NCBI RefSeq assembly: GCF_014836675.1
Contig: NZ_JACSQK010000008.1
Span: 62,001-126,000 of the forward strand
From: Comamonas avium
GTDB lineage: Bacteria; Pseudomonadota; Gammaproteobacteria; Burkholderiales; Burkholderiaceae_C
Reading direction: 5' to 3'
Length of the DNA: 64,000 nt
In this document: positions 35,091 to 44,722 of the stretch, one piece after another
How positions within the stretch are numbered: position 1 is the stretch's first letter
How the letters are laid out: each line of letters begins with the position of its first letter
Position numbers and translations under genes: made by a program
The notes under the pieces: model-generated
Told to the model about the DNA's origin: nothing
Database searches by the model: none
What the model saw: only the letters and a program-made list of their open reading frames with translations

Positions 35091-36254
35091 ATGCCTGTGA
35101 TCGAGACTTCCACCGAGAAAAAAAACAACCGTTTGCTGTGGGGGCCTGAATCTTCGTCTCCACTCACGGATGAGGCACTGCACTTCAAGCGTTGGCGCCG
35201 TCGAACCTGGCAGTTGCATGCGTCGGTACTGCTAAGCCACCTGTATGCCTTTGGACTTTTCCTGGGACACAGCTGGGCAGGCTATGCACCTTTGAACGCT
35301 GTGCTGCTGTATGGCCTGTGGGTGGGCATTGGCATGGCATTTATCACCTGGGCATACGCCAGCGGCTGGAGCCAAACCAGACGAGATCCGGGCTTATTTC
35401 TTGTGCACCAGCTGCTCGCAATCATTGGAACACTGGGTCTGCTGATTGCGGCTCCACAGGTTGCATTTCAAGCACTGGTGATGCTAATGGTTTTCAGTGC
35501 AGATGGCTTTCTTGCACGACGGCGCACCAGCTTCTGGATGACGTGGGGCTGCACGCTCATTGCCGTAGCGGTCATCATTTGCTGGCTGGGGCCCCAGATG
35601 CGCATGACCACCGATACGCTGGCAGGGCAGTTGCTGGCCATTGGGGTTGTGTTCGGGGCTGTCGTGCGTTGCAGCATTCTTGTGACGTACTTTCGCAGCA
35701 TGCAATTTCGCCTCAGTGCGAGCAACGAGAAACTGGCCATTGCACTGACACAAATCGAAGAATTGATGCGCAATGACGAATTGACTGGGCTGGCGAACAG
35801 GCGGGGCGTCATGGAGCGGTTGCAGCAGTGCATTGAGACCGCACAGCGAGATGGTTCTGCGCTGTGCGTTGCATTGCTGGATATTGACTATTTCAAGCAT
35901 GTCAACGATCGCTATGGACATGAAGGCGGTGACCAGGTACTGCGGGCTTTTGGCCAGCTTCTGTCTTCACAATTGCGCGCTGTGGATTGCGGTGGCCGCT
36001 ACGGTGGCGAAGAATTCTTGCTGCTGTTGCCTGGCACGACATTGAGTGAGGCTGGCGTCCTGCTGGAGCGCATTCGCACGCACACAGAGTCTCTGCCATG
36101 GTCGAAAAAGATCGACAAAGATCTTCAGGTGACTTGCACCCTGGGTGCCACTTTGTATCGGGCCGGCGAAGCCGTGGAAACGGTGATTGCCCGTGCAGAT
36201 GCGGCCATGTACCGTGGCAAGGTCGCAGGACGCAATTGCGTTGTGCTTGATTAA
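35091..36254 (+). CDS. Membrane-anchored diguanylate cyclase (GGDEF domain)
   Basis: 387 aa from the ATG at 35091; a TTG just before it is in frame. Five or six transmembrane helices occupy about 40-205. The C-terminal GGDEF domain starts at NDELTGLANRRG (near 226) and has the active-site RYGGEEF (near 305), so it should make c-di-GMP from two GTP. An inhibitory I-site RAVD lies five residues before GGEEF, so product inhibition is expected. No extracellular sensor domain is apparent; the membrane part itself may sense. Confidence 0.92.
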   Translation: MPVIETSTEKKNNRLLWGPESSSPLTDEALHFKRWRRRTWQLHASVLLSHLYAFGLFLGHSWAGYAPLNAVLLYGLWVGIGMAFITWAYASGWSQTRRDPGLFLVHQLLAIIGTLGLLIAAPQVAFQALVMLMVFSADGFLARRRTSFWMTWGCTLIAVAVIICWLGPQMRMTTDTLAGQLLAIGVVFGAVVRCSILVTYFRSMQFRLSASNEKLAIALTQIEELMRNDELTGLANRRGVMERLQQCIETAQRDGSALCVALLDIDYFKHVNDRYGHEGGDQVLRAFGQLLSSQLRAVDCGGRYGGEEFLLLLPGTTLSEAGVLLERIRTHTESLPWSKKIDKDLQVTCTLGATLYRAGEAVETVIARADAAMYRGKVAGRNCVVLD

Positions 36255-36268
36255 CGAAAACGCGGGGT

Positions 36269-36736
36269 TCAGCAATCCGGCGGGTCAACCGCACCATTGG
36301 TGCGCCACAGCCCCGCTTTGCGTGCTTTCGCTTCTTGTTCTGCAAACGAATACTGGCCGCGTTCTTGCGGTGACTGCTCCTGAGCATCGGCATGAGAGCA
36401 CCGGGCCAGTCCCACGGTCAGCATGGCCAGCCCTGCATCCAGCGTACGCGGGCCATCAGGGGCGGACGCTGGAGCCACCCAGACAGAGCACACACGGTGC
36501 TGTTGGTGGTCAACTTTGCTGCACCGCAGCTGGGCTGTTTGGCCCAAAGTCATTGCACGTAAAGCTTCGCGAGCCTCAGGGCCATAAGGCTGCTGTGGCT
36601 GTGGGGCATCGACGCCTTGCAGGCGTACTTGCACAGACTGATGCAGCTGCAATGCATCTGGCAAAGGGCAACGTGCGCTCAGGGTGTGACCGTCAAAAAC
36701 ACCCACAATCAGGCAGAGCAAAGGGGTAGCAAGCAT
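36269..36736 (-). CDS. Staphylococcal-nuclease-like (SNase/thermonuclease) domain protein
   Basis: 155 aa from the ATG at 36736; an earlier in-frame start is possible. SNase motifs are VFDGHTL (near 13, in place of V-x-DGDT), VRLQGVDAP (near 36) and QPYGPEAREALRAM (near 48). The C-terminal GLARCS and EQEAKARKAGLWRT complete the fold. After GVDAP the usual Glu (general base, E43 of the S. aureus enzyme) is Gln, so catalysis may be weak or lost. Family members cleave DNA or RNA with Ca2+. The N-terminus is hydrophobic but runs straight into the first strand, so export is uncertain. Confidence 0.75.
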   Translation of the reverse strand: MLATPLLCLIVGVFDGHTLSARCPLPDALQLHQSVQVRLQGVDAPQPQQPYGPEAREALRAMTLGQTAQLRCSKVDHQQHRVCSVWVAPASAPDGPRTLDAGLAMLTVGLARCSHADAQEQSPQERGQYSFAEQEAKARKAGLWRTNGAVDPPDC

Positions 36737-36936
36737 GCCGTGCAGTCTAGCAACCTTAGCGCAGGCCATCCGAAGGGCCAAGTGACCAAGCGTTAAGGGC
36801 AGCGGTAATGGTGCCGCTTTCAGGCTGCAGGCTTGGAGATGAAGACCGGCCGGTATCTGGCAGAGTGTGACCAGCGGTATTGGGGTGCGTTGCCCTGTGC
36901 TGCTTTATGCCAGCCCCGCCTGGGAGGGCCTTAGGC

Positions 36937-37206
36937 TTAGGGGTTGATGCCCCATTTGTTTTTGAAGGCGAATTCCAGCTGTTCACACTGACCCTCGGTG
37001 AACTGTGCCGGAGTATTTTCCTTGGGGCCTTTTTCACGCTCTTTCCAGCACAAACGGATGGTTTCTCGCTCAACCCACTGCGCTTCTTTGTCTGGGGACG
37101 CATTGAAGAAAAGCTGGCTGCCCAGCATCAGTACGGCGAAAAGTGCCACTGGCAGGCCAATGATCCAGCGGACCAGTTTGGGTTTGGGTGTAGCTTTGTC
37201 AGTCAT
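36937..37206 (-). CDS. Small membrane-anchored protein of unknown function
   Basis: 89 aa: a short basic N-terminus (MTDKATPKPKLVR), one transmembrane helix (about 13-33, WIIGLPVALFAVLMLGSQLFF), then a soluble charged domain with two cysteines (IRLCWKE, EGQCEQLEF) that could form a disulfide in the periplasm. Codon use matches the neighbours and the frame is compact. It lies between an SNase-like and an NlpC/P60 gene on the same strand. No family is recognised with certainty. Confidence 0.65.
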   Translation of the reverse strand: MTDKATPKPKLVRWIIGLPVALFAVLMLGSQLFFNASPDKEAQWVERETIRLCWKEREKGPKENTPAQFTEGQCEQLEFAFKNKWGINP

Positions 37207-37232
37207 GGGAGCAGAAAGAATAAATAAAAATA

Positions 37233-37255
37233 AAGGCCTGCATGGAGCAGGCCTT
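37233..37255 (-). terminator. Intrinsic terminator after the NlpC/P60 gene
   Basis: On the minus strand the 9-bp stem AAGGCCTGC/GCAGGCCTT with a 5-base loop is followed by TATTTTTATTTA. Confidence 0.75.
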
Positions 37256-37274
37256 GGGCGAAATATTTTTTATG

Positions 37275-37853
37275 TCAGGGCGAGATATCGTTGCCTGTCA
37301 GTACAGTGGCCTCAGCCGTTGCCACGTCAACGCGGCGCGCACCATTGAAGCGCTTGGCCCAATAGCTTGTATTCATGTTTTCTACCCGCACAGATTTGCC
37401 TTTGCTGGGGGAGTGAATGAACTGGCCGTCACCCACATAAATGCCCACATGGCTGAATGTGCGGCGCATGGTGTTGAAGAACACCAGATCGCCCGGCTTG
37501 AGCTCTTTTTTATCGATTTTCTGGGTGGCCTTGGCCTGGTCATCGGCCTTGCGAGGCAAAAGATGGCCCATGGTGTCTTGGTAGATGGCGCGTACAAAGC
37601 CGCTGCAATCAAAACCTGTCTCTGCGCTGGTGCCACCAAAGCGATAGGGAATACCGATCATGCCCATGGCCGTATTGATCACGGTAGAGGTATTTGTTGC
37701 GACCGATTGCCCCATGGACTGCAAATTGGAGCCGAGACCGCGCTCTTTCAGAATTTCGGCCAGCCGATTCTGAGAAAGAGGTTCACTGGAAGTGGGCGCT
37801 GCTTGCACGCTTCCACAGGCGAGGGCAAGAACGAGTAGCCATTTACAAGTCAT
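37275..37853 (-). CDS. NlpC/P60-family (C40) cell-wall endopeptidase
   Basis: 192 aa from the ATG at 37853, chosen over a GTG six codons upstream. A signal peptide of about 19 residues (MTCKWLLVLALACGSVQA) sends it to the periplasm; a Cys lies inside the hydrophobic core but there is no clean lipobox. Catalytic Cys is in TGFDCSGFVRAIY (near 100), His in SHVGIYVGDG (near 148), and the third polar residue in FIHSPSKG (near 160). The family cuts stem-peptide bonds of peptidoglycan during growth or turnover. Confidence 0.9.
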   Translation of the reverse strand: MTCKWLLVLALACGSVQAAPTSSEPLSQNRLAEILKERGLGSNLQSMGQSVATNTSTVINTAMGMIGIPYRFGGTSAETGFDCSGFVRAIYQDTMGHLLPRKADDQAKATQKIDKKELKPGDLVFFNTMRRTFSHVGIYVGDGQFIHSPSKGKSVRVENMNTSYWAKRFNGARRVDVATAEATVLTGNDISP

Positions 37854-38048
37854 GGGCACGGAGGTTATCACGAGAGCCTGACGTTGTGCGCTGAAATTGC
37901 CCTACAAATGTGATCTAGTTGTGGACTTTTACTATTTGATTGGCTCGTTTTGATCTGTCTCAGGCAAGTTGAGGTAAAGCGCGCTGTAAGGCATGCTGCA
38001 CAGATCGCTGCGACAATGCCTTCTTTGAGAAAACTCTAGGAAAACTAC

Positions 38049-38657
38049 ATGCTGCTGGATGCCGATGATTCGCAATTGGTGCTGATCGACTACCAAGAAA
38101 AGCTGATGCCTGCCATTTTTGAGGGGCCGCAGGTACTGGCCAATGCTGTGAAGCTGGCCAAAATTGCCAACATGATGCAAGTGCCTGTCTGGGCGACAGA
38201 ACAAAACCCCTCACGGCTGGGGCCAAACGCGCCCTATCTGCGCGCTTTGTGCAACAGAACCTTTGCCAAGATGAGTTTCAGCGCGGCCGAAGAAGGCCTG
38301 ATCGATGTGCTGCGTCCACCTGTGCGCAAGCAGCAGGGGGGCAATGCACGCAGCATGCCCAAGCACTTGCAAAAGCCACAGGAAGCGCCGGAGCCTGAGC
38401 GTCCGTCCATCATCATTGCAGGATGCGAAGCCCATGTTTGCCTGATGCAAACAGCGTTGCAACTGCTGGAAGAGGAGATGGAGGTATGGGTGGTCACCGA
38501 CGCGTGCAGCTCACGCAGTGAACGCAACCGTGACGCTGCTTTTGACCGCCTGGCTGGCTCTGGGGCAGAGCTGGTGACCACGGAGATGGTGGCCTTTGAG
38601 TGGCTGCGCAGCTGCGAGCACCCAGCTTTTAAGCAGATGCTGGAATTGATCAAGTAA
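38049..38657 (+). CDS. Isochorismatase-family cysteine hydrolase
   Basis: A 202-aa cytoplasmic hydrolase with the D-K-C triad: Asp14 (VLIDYQEK), Lys74 (TFAKMSF) and Cys131 (EAHVCLMQTA). Compared with small members it has an extra Pro/Gln-rich loop at about 90-118. The family includes nicotinamidases, N-carbamoyl hydrolases and isochorismatases; this shorter YcaC-like form cannot be assigned a substrate. It stands alone in its orientation. Confidence 0.87.
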   Translation: MLLDADDSQLVLIDYQEKLMPAIFEGPQVLANAVKLAKIANMMQVPVWATEQNPSRLGPNAPYLRALCNRTFAKMSFSAAEEGLIDVLRPPVRKQQGGNARSMPKHLQKPQEAPEPERPSIIIAGCEAHVCLMQTALQLLEEEMEVWVVTDACSSRSERNRDAAFDRLAGSGAELVTTEMVAFEWLRSCEHPAFKQMLELIK

Positions 38658-38672
38658 GCACGCCATGCGTTT

Positions 38673-38696
38673 GAAAGCTCCAGGGAAGGAGCTTTC
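38673..38696 (+). terminator. Hairpin after the isochorismatase-family gene
   Basis: The 9-bp stem GAAAGCTCC/GGAGCTTTC with a 6-base loop is followed by AATTCAG rather than a T-run, so termination may need Rho or be partial. Confidence 0.5.
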
Positions 38697-38790
38697 AATT
38701 CAGTCATTGAATACAGCTTACATGATCGGCATATTCAGCTCTAATGTCTAAATGGCACTGTCTATGCGGCTAAAACGTCTTAACAAGAAA

Positions 38791-38873
38791 GAGAGCGTCT
38801 AACGCAGTCTGTATAAGGACTTCAAAGTGATATCTATCTGAAGTCCTTGTTGTGCAAGCGCTAATAGCTCATT
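38791..38873. repeat. Structured intergenic repeat, copy 3 (diverged)
   Basis: The right half TTGTGCAAGCGCTAATAGCTC matches the right half of the other copies; the left half GAGCGTCTAACGC is diverged. The internal hairpin is a different perfect 10-bp stem, AAGGACTTCA/TGAAGTCCTT. The element reaches into the stop codon of the TolC-family gene. Confidence 0.55.
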
Positions 38874-40278
38874 TATTGATAAGGCTGTTGCTCACAGGCG
38901 CTGCTGCAATCTGTGCAGGGCTGAGCAATTCATTGATGGTGTGCACATCCTGCATCTGCAAATTGCCTGCTGCTTGGCGCAGCTGCAGGTGGCCCACAAG
39001 CAGGTTGTAGCGAGCTTGTGCCAGGTCTTTTTGCGACTGGTAAAGCTGGCTCTGGGCATTGAGCACATCAATGTTAATGCGCACGCCTACCTCATAGCCC
39101 AGCACATTGGCCTCCAAAGCACTCTGGCTTGAAGCCACGGCGGCTTGCAGTGCATGAACCTGCCCGTAGGTGGACTGCACGCCGAAGAAAGCGGTACGCA
39201 CGCTTTGGGCAACCTGGCGCTTGGCGTCTTCCAGATCTGCGCGAGACTTCTCTTCCAGCGACAGAGTTTCCTTGACCCGGTTCTGTACGGCAAAGCCGGC
39301 AAACAAAGGAATGGTCATGACAACGCCTACGGTGCCTGCGGTGGAGTTGTTGCGCTGGGGCAGCGTCATGGATCCATCGGGGTTGCGCTGTGTGCCGTAG
39401 CTGGCTTGCAAATCTACCGTGGGCTTGTGACCAGCATAGGCTTTGTCGGTTTCCAGCTTGGCCATGTCCACCGCTATTTGCGCTTGTCGCACCATGGGGT
39501 TTTGCGCGTCAGCCGTGTCTAGCCAGGTTTGTAAATCGTTGGGTGTTAACTGTGGCAAGTGCACGGGTTGTGCCAGTGGCCAGGGAGAGGCACCGGCTAC
39601 GCCCACCAGTTGCTCCAGCGCTGCCTGTGCAACGCGGACATCATTTTCTGAGGCAATTTCTTGGGCACGGACCAAATCAAAGCGGGCCTGAGCTTCGCGC
39701 GAATCAGTGACGGTTGCCGTGCCAATTTCAAAGTTGCGCTTGGCGTATTCAAGCTGTTCGGCCACGGCACGTTTCTGGGCCTGCACCAGGCTCAGAGTAT
39801 CCATTGCAGAGAGCACCTGGAAGTAGGCTTTGGCAGAACGCACCAGCAAGTCCTGGCCAGAGGCGTCAACTTGGGCATACGCCAGATCAACGTTGCGCTG
39901 GCCTTGGCGGTAGGTGGCAACATTGGCGGGGTTATACAAGGGCTGCTGGGCTTGCAGGCTGGCCGAGTCTTGCCGGCCATCAAGCGGCACTGTAGGAAAG
40001 TTGCCGCGCACACGGGTTTCGCTGTACTGGCTGCCAGCCTGAATACCTATTTGGGGCAATAAACCCGCTTTGGCTTGCGCGCCCTTGCTGATGCTGGCAT
40101 CCAGCTGCGCTCTAGCGCTTTGCCAGGCCGCGTCATGGATTTGCGCTTGTTCTGTCAATTGCACCAGGCTTTGAGCGGGTGCGCTGGTCCATGCACAGAC
40201 TGCAACCGCAGCGAGTGTGACTTGTCGCAGTGCACAGTGCGCAGAAAACGAGAGATGCTGCCCGAATGAAAACGCCAT
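38869..40278 (-). CDS. TolC-family outer-membrane efflux channel protein
   Basis: 469 aa from the ATG at 40278, which has a GGAGAAGG site 6 bases upstream; a longer open frame overlaps the rhodanese gene. A signal peptide of about 36 residues ends APAQS. Two homologous OEP repeats (about 45-240 and 260-440) carry the alternating long-helix pattern of the TolC trimer (YNPANVATYRQGQRNVDLAYAQVD; NRVKETLSLEEKSRADLEDAKRQ, both with periodic Leu/Ala). TolC links inner-membrane pumps or type I secretion to the outside. An RND pump operon lies just upstream on the same strand and may use this channel. Confidence 0.9.
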   Translation of the reverse strand: MAFSFGQHLSFSAHCALRQVTLAAVAVCAWTSAPAQSLVQLTEQAQIHDAAWQSARAQLDASISKGAQAKAGLLPQIGIQAGSQYSETRVRGNFPTVPLDGRQDSASLQAQQPLYNPANVATYRQGQRNVDLAYAQVDASGQDLLVRSAKAYFQVLSAMDTLSLVQAQKRAVAEQLEYAKRNFEIGTATVTDSREAQARFDLVRAQEIASENDVRVAQAALEQLVGVAGASPWPLAQPVHLPQLTPNDLQTWLDTADAQNPMVRQAQIAVDMAKLETDKAYAGHKPTVDLQASYGTQRNPDGSMTLPQRNNSTAGTVGVVMTIPLFAGFAVQNRVKETLSLEEKSRADLEDAKRQVAQSVRTAFFGVQSTYGQVHALQAAVASSQSALEANVLGYEVGVRINIDVLNAQSQLYQSQKDLAQARYNLLVGHLQLRQAAGNLQMQDVHTINELLSPAQIAAAPVSNSLINK

Positions 40279-40339
40279 GGAAACCTTCTCCAAGAATCTC
40301 ATCGGCAGCATTGGACTGCCATTTTTTTGAAATCGAACT

Positions 40340-40687
40340 TCAATACTGCGGCACGGTCGGGTCGCGTTCATCTGACCAGGCGGCAATGCCGCCGGTGATG
40401 TTGGCCACCGCATCAAAGCCTGCGCGTGCCAGATACGCAGCCACACTCATGCTGCGGGCACCGTGGTGACACAGGCAGGCAACAGGGCGATCAGGATCGA
40501 GCTCATTGAGGCGCGAGGTGATCTCCCCCATAGGGATGCACAGCAGCTCAAATTTGTCGCTGGGTGCAACGCTGGCCACCTGGCACTCCCATTTCTCACG
40601 GACATCCAGTACCAGCGGTTTGCTGACACCACCGTCAAATTGGCCCAACCACTCATCCAGCAGGGAAGGGCGAACTTGGTAAAACAT
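40340..40687 (-). CDS. Single-domain rhodanese-like protein
   Basis: 115 aa from the ATG at 40687, with a GGAGAG site 8 bases upstream. A rhodanese domain with the active-site loop CLCHHGARSM, whose Cys would carry a persulfide; family members transfer sulfane sulfur or serve as carriers. LVLDVREKWEC near 26 is the usual strand-helix start. It sits between a pcm-like gene and the TolC gene, an order I recall from other Comamonadaceae. Physiological partner unknown. Confidence 0.88.
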   Translation of the reverse strand: MFYQVRPSLLDEWLGQFDGGVSKPLVLDVREKWECQVASVAPSDKFELLCIPMGEITSRLNELDPDRPVACLCHHGARSMSVAAYLARAGFDAVANITGGIAAWSDERDPTVPQY

Positions 40688-40722
40688 AAAAATCTCTCCG
40701 GCGATGTCAACAGGCTTGAAAC

Positions 40723-41430
40723 TTAGAACGCAAAACGCGGTGCGGTGGCAAAGCCTTGCAGGCGAGGAGCGACAATGTCCCATGGCTCGGTGGTGGTAAT
40801 GGTGCCGTTTTGCTTGCTCACCACGGTGTAGCGCATGATGGGTTTTTGGCCCACGATGACTCCCAGTCGCCCGCCGTCCTTGAGGTGCGAGAGCAATTCT
40901 TTGGGCAGCACTTCGACCGAACCGCTGAGCAACATGACATCAAACGGACCTTCAGGCAGTGTGTCTTTAGAGCCATCAGCGACACGCACGGTGACATTGG
41001 TGCAGCCTGCATCGGTCAAATTCTCACGGGCCATCTCTGCCAGATCGGCATTGATTTCCAGCGTCACAACTTCTTTGGCCAGCTTGGACAGCAGGGCCGC
41101 GCTGTAGCCAGAGCCGGTGCCGATTTCCAGCACGCGCTCGTGGGGCTGCACTTCCAGGTCGTTGATCATGCGCGCTTCTACGCGGGGCTGAAACATGCAC
41201 AGACCCTGCTCGATGGCTAGCGCATCGTCGCTCAATGGCACTTCCACGTCCATGAACGCCAGGCTGTAGTGTGCGGGGGGCGTGAAATCTTCACGGCGCA
41301 CTGTGTAGAGCGCGTCAAGCACACCGTTGTCATCCACGTTCCATGGACGCACTTGCTGCTGCACCATGTTGTAGCGGGCGTTTTCAGTGGTGTCGTTGCG
41401 ATCAAGCAGGCTGTTCAGGGGCAAATTCAT
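40723..41430 (-). CDS. Protein-L-isoaspartate O-methyltransferase family protein
   Basis: 235 aa from the ATG at 41430 with a GGAGGAG site 7 bases upstream; this choice removes an overlap with the RND gene. The SAM-binding motif VLEIGTGSGYSAALLSKL lies near 86 and the N-terminal NMVQQQVRPWNVDD is typical of a Pcm subgroup common in beta- and gammaproteobacteria. It is expected to repair or modify isoaspartyl residues, though members of this subgroup have been annotated by similarity only. Confidence 0.85.
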   Translation of the reverse strand: MNLPLNSLLDRNDTTENARYNMVQQQVRPWNVDDNGVLDALYTVRREDFTPPAHYSLAFMDVEVPLSDDALAIEQGLCMFQPRVEARMINDLEVQPHERVLEIGTGSGYSAALLSKLAKEVVTLEINADLAEMARENLTDAGCTNVTVRVADGSKDTLPEGPFDVMLLSGSVEVLPKELLSHLKDGGRLGVIVGQKPIMRYTVVSKQNGTITTTEPWDIVAPRLQGFATAPRFAF

Positions 41431-41479
41431 TGTGGTCTCCTCCGCTGTGGGATGGCTTGTCTGGAACAAACTCACGATT

Positions 41480-44400
41480 CTACGAGTGTGGGGGCAGGTT
41501 TGCCGCGTTGTGGGCCTCACGACCCTTCCAAAGCTTTCTGACCCATTGCGTCAAATCATCCAAATAACAGTACACCACCGGCACAACCACCAAGGTGAGC
41601 AGCGAGGAGGTGATGACTCCGCCAATCACGGCCTGTCCCATCGGGGCGCGCTGTTCTGAGCCTTCGGTCACGGCAAAAGCCAGAGGCACCATGCCAAAGA
41701 CCATGGCCAAGGTGGTCATCAAGATAGGGCGCAGCCGTACTCTGGCGGCCAGCAGTAGTGCTTGCTCACGGGGCAGGCCCTGCTGAATCTCGCCGTGTTC
41801 ATTGGTGTGCTCGCCCCGCGCACGAATGGCAAAGTCCACCAGCAAAATAGCATTTTTGGTGACCAAACCCATGAGCATGACGATGCCAATGATGGAAAAC
41901 ATGCTGATGGCTGAGTTGAACATCATCAAAGCGAGCACCACACCAATCAACGTCAAGGGCAATGAGGTCATCAGCGCCAGCGGTTGAATAAAGCTTTTGA
42001 ACTGACTGGCCAAAATCATATAAATAAAAATAATTGCCAGAGCCAAGGCGGACAGCGCGTATGCAAACGACTCGTTCATGTTCTTGGTCGAGCCGCCAAA
42101 CTCCCAGCGGTAGCCGGGTGGCATTTGCAGGCTGTTCAGAGTCTTGGTGATGTCGGCTGAAACTTCACCCACCGAGCGCAGAGACACATTGGCCGTAAAT
42201 TGCACCTCACGCGTCATGGCACGGCGATTGATCTGGCTGGGGCTGCTGGCTTGTACCACGTCAGCCACCTGACTGAGCTGCACGATGCGCGTACTGCCAT
42301 CGGCACCCGTCAGTGCAAAAGGCAGACGCTGCAAATGTTCCGGCTGTGTGCGCGCCTCAGGCGCCAGACGGACATTGACGTCATAGGTCTGGTCGTCGCT
42401 GGCGCGCCAGTTGCCAATCGTTTCGCCCGCCACCAAGGTGCGCAAGTTGCTGGCAATACTTGCAACGGACAGTCCAAGGTCAGCAGCAGCATCGCGGCGT
42501 ACTTCAACGTTCACAATGGGTTTGGGCGGCTGCAAGCTGGTATCAATATCGACCAGGCCTGGAATGCGCTGCAGCTGCATCTGCACTTGCTGGTTTAACC
42601 GGTCCAGCTCGCCCAGATCGGGGCCCATGAGTGAAAACTCAATTTGTTTTTGCCCGGCCACAGCTTCTAGCAAGCCAACGTGGGTGACGATGATGCCCGC
42701 AACCGTGCGCAATGCCTGACGCAGCACCAGCGACATGTCTTGCAAGCTGCGCTGGCGTTGGTGGCGGTCTACCAGCCGGATAAAGATGCTGGCTGAGTGC
42801 TTTCCTTCAGCGCCCCCGGTATTGATGCTGGTGAGGGTGTAGCTGACTTCGGGCATGGCTCGAATGATCGCCTCCACCTGCAGGGCTTTGGCTTCAGTGG
42901 CCTCAATCGAGGAGCCTTGCGGGGTCTCGAATTTGACCTGCGTTTCAGAGAAATCAGCACTGGGCACAAATTCAGAACCCAGCAGGGGCAGCATGAGTAC
43001 GCTGCCGATGAAAATTGCCACAGCAATCAGCACGGTCGGCAATTTGTGCCGCAGTGCCCATCGAAGCAAACGCTGGTACAGATCTGACAGATCTTCGGTT
43101 GCACGGTCAAACCACGCGGTGATGCGCCCCAGCGTGCGCTCATACAGCGTTGGCTTGCCACGGGGCTGTGGCTGTGCTTTTGAGCCACGCGCATGAATGC
43201 TCGGGTCGTGCCACACACTGGAGAGCATGGGGTCCAGCGTAAAGCTGACAAACATTGAAATCAGCACAGCAGCCACGATGGTGATGCCGAACTCATGAAA
43301 GAACTTGCCAATGATGCCGCCCATGAAACCAATGGGCAAAAACACCGCGACGATGGACAAGGTGGTAGCCAGCACGGCCAGGCCAATTTCCTGTGTGCCG
43401 TCCATGGCCGCGTTGTAGGGCGATTTACCCATTTGCACATGGCGCACGATGTTCTCGCGCACCACGATGGCGTCATCGATCAGCAAGCCCACGCACAGCG
43501 ACAGCGCCATCAGCGTGACCATGTTGATGGAAAACCCAAACATGTACATGAACCAGAAAGTGCCAATCAACGCAATGGGCAGCGTCAGTCCCGTGATGAT
43601 GGTGGAGCGCCAGGAGTTGAGGAACAAGAACACAATCACAACGGTCAGCACTGCGCCTTCAATCAAGGTTTGCCGAACGTTGTCGACGGCCACCTGAATG
43701 GGGCGCGCAGAGTCGGCAATGGTCTCCAGCTTGATGCCTGCAGGCAGCTCGGCACCCAGATCATGGATGGCCTGGTTCAGGCCTTTAACGACTTCAATGG
43801 TGTTTTCATCCTGTGCTTTTTGCACCGACAGCAGCAGCGTACGCTGGCCGTTGTACAGCGCCAGGCTTTCTACTTCCTGTGCACCATCATTGATGCGCGC
43901 CAGCTGCCCCAGCCGCACGGCAGCACCGCTGCGCTGGGCCACGATGATGTCGGAAAACTGCTCGGGCCGCTGGATGCGGGCGTTGATCTGCACCACACGT
44001 TCTTGCTGGAGTGAGCGAATGCTGCCAACAGGTAAATCTTGGTTTTCACTGCGTACGGCGTTAACCACCTGCGCCGCAGTGATCCCATAGGCTTGCAATG
44101 CGGCAGGGTCCAGATAGATATTGATTTCACGTGGCGTATCGCCAACCAGGTTCACCGCTCCAACCCCGCGAACGTTTTCCAGACGTTTTTTCAGAACCTG
44201 GTCAGCCCAGGTGGTGAGCTGCACGGGTGTCAGCGGCTGCGTGCCTTCGATTTGTGTGTGGCTGTCCGGCAAAACAGCCACTGACCATACGGGTGCGCTG
44301 GCCGGATCAAAGCGCAGCACCCACGGCTCTTTCACCTCATCGCGCAGCAGTGGGCGCACGGTGGCTACTTTCTCGCGAACGTCATCTGCCGCTTTGCGGC

Positions 44401-44701
44401 CATCAATTTGCAGCTGAAACTCAATGATGATCAGCGCTTTGCCTTCATAGCTGCGCGAGGTGAGGGCGTTGATGCCGGCAATGGAGTTGATGGCCTCTTC
44501 CAGCCGTTTGGTGACTTCGCTTTCCACCACTTCCGGTGAAGCACCCGGGTAATCCACAGACACCACCACAACGGGGAAATCGACGTTGGGGAACTGCTCG
44601 ATAGACAGCCGCTGGTAAGAAAACAAGCCCAGCACTACAAAAGCCAGCATCACCATGGTGGCCATGACGGGGTTGTGCAAACTGACCTTGGTAAACCACA
44701 T
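41480..44701 (-). CDS. RND (HAE-1 family) multidrug efflux transporter
   Basis: A 1073-aa inner-membrane proton-drug antiporter. It has twelve helices in two repeats with large periplasmic loops after the first (about 30-330) and seventh helix (about 560-860). The proton-relay Asp pair is in [16 protein letters not shown] (near 405) and the RND signature [15 protein letters not shown] near 455. It follows its membrane-fusion partner by 21 bp and would form a tripartite pump, perhaps with the nearby TolC protein. Substrates unknown. Confidence 0.93.
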   Translation of the reverse strand: MWFTKVSLHNPVMATMVMLAFVVLGLFSYQRLSIEQFPNVDFPVVVVSVDYPGASPEVVESEVTKRLEEAINSIAGINALTSRSYEGKALIIIEFQLQIDGRKAADDVREKVATVRPLLRDEVKEPWVLRFDPASAPVWSVAVLPDSHTQIEGTQPLTPVQLTTWADQVLKKRLENVRGVGAVNLVGDTPREINIYLDPAALQAYGITAAQVVNAVRSENQDLPVGSIRSLQQERVVQINARIQRPEQFSDIIVAQRSGAAVRLGQLARINDGAQEVESLALYNGQRTLLLSVQKAQDENTIEVVKGLNQAIHDLGAELPAGIKLETIADSARPIQVAVDNVRQTLIEGAVLTVVIVFLFLNSWRSTIITGLTLPIALIGTFWFMYMFGFSINMVTLMALSLCVGLLIDDAIVVRENIVRHVQMGKSPYNAAMDGTQEIGLAVLATTLSIVAVFLPIGFMGGIIGKFFHEFGITIVAAVLISMFVSFTLDPMLSSVWHDPSIHARGSKAQPQPRGKPTLYERTLGRITAWFDRATEDLSDLYQRLLRWALRHKLPTVLIAVAIFIGSVLMLPLLGSEFVPSADFSETQVKFETPQGSSIEATEAKALQVEAIIRAMPEVSYTLTSINTGGAEGKHSASIFIRLVDRHQRQRSLQDMSLVLRQALRTVAGIIVTHVGLLEAVAGQKQIEFSLMGPDLGELDRLNQQVQMQLQRIPGLVDIDTSLQPPKPIVNVEVRRDAAADLGLSVASIASNLRTLVAGETIGNWRASDDQTYDVNVRLAPEARTQPEHLQRLPFALTGADGSTRIVQLSQVADVVQASSPSQINRRAMTREVQFTANVSLRSVGEVSADITKTLNSLQMPPGYRWEFGGSTKNMNESFAYALSALALAIIFIYMILASQFKSFIQPLALMTSLPLTLIGVVLALMMFNSAISMFSIIGIVMLMGLVTKNAILLVDFAIRARGEHTNEHGEIQQGLPREQALLLAARVRLRPILMTTLAMVFGMVPLAFAVTEGSEQRAPMGQAVIGGVITSSLLTLVVVPVVYCYLDDLTQWVRKLWKGREAHNAANLPPHS

Positions 44702-44722
44702 GCGGCTGTGCTTTCTGGACAG

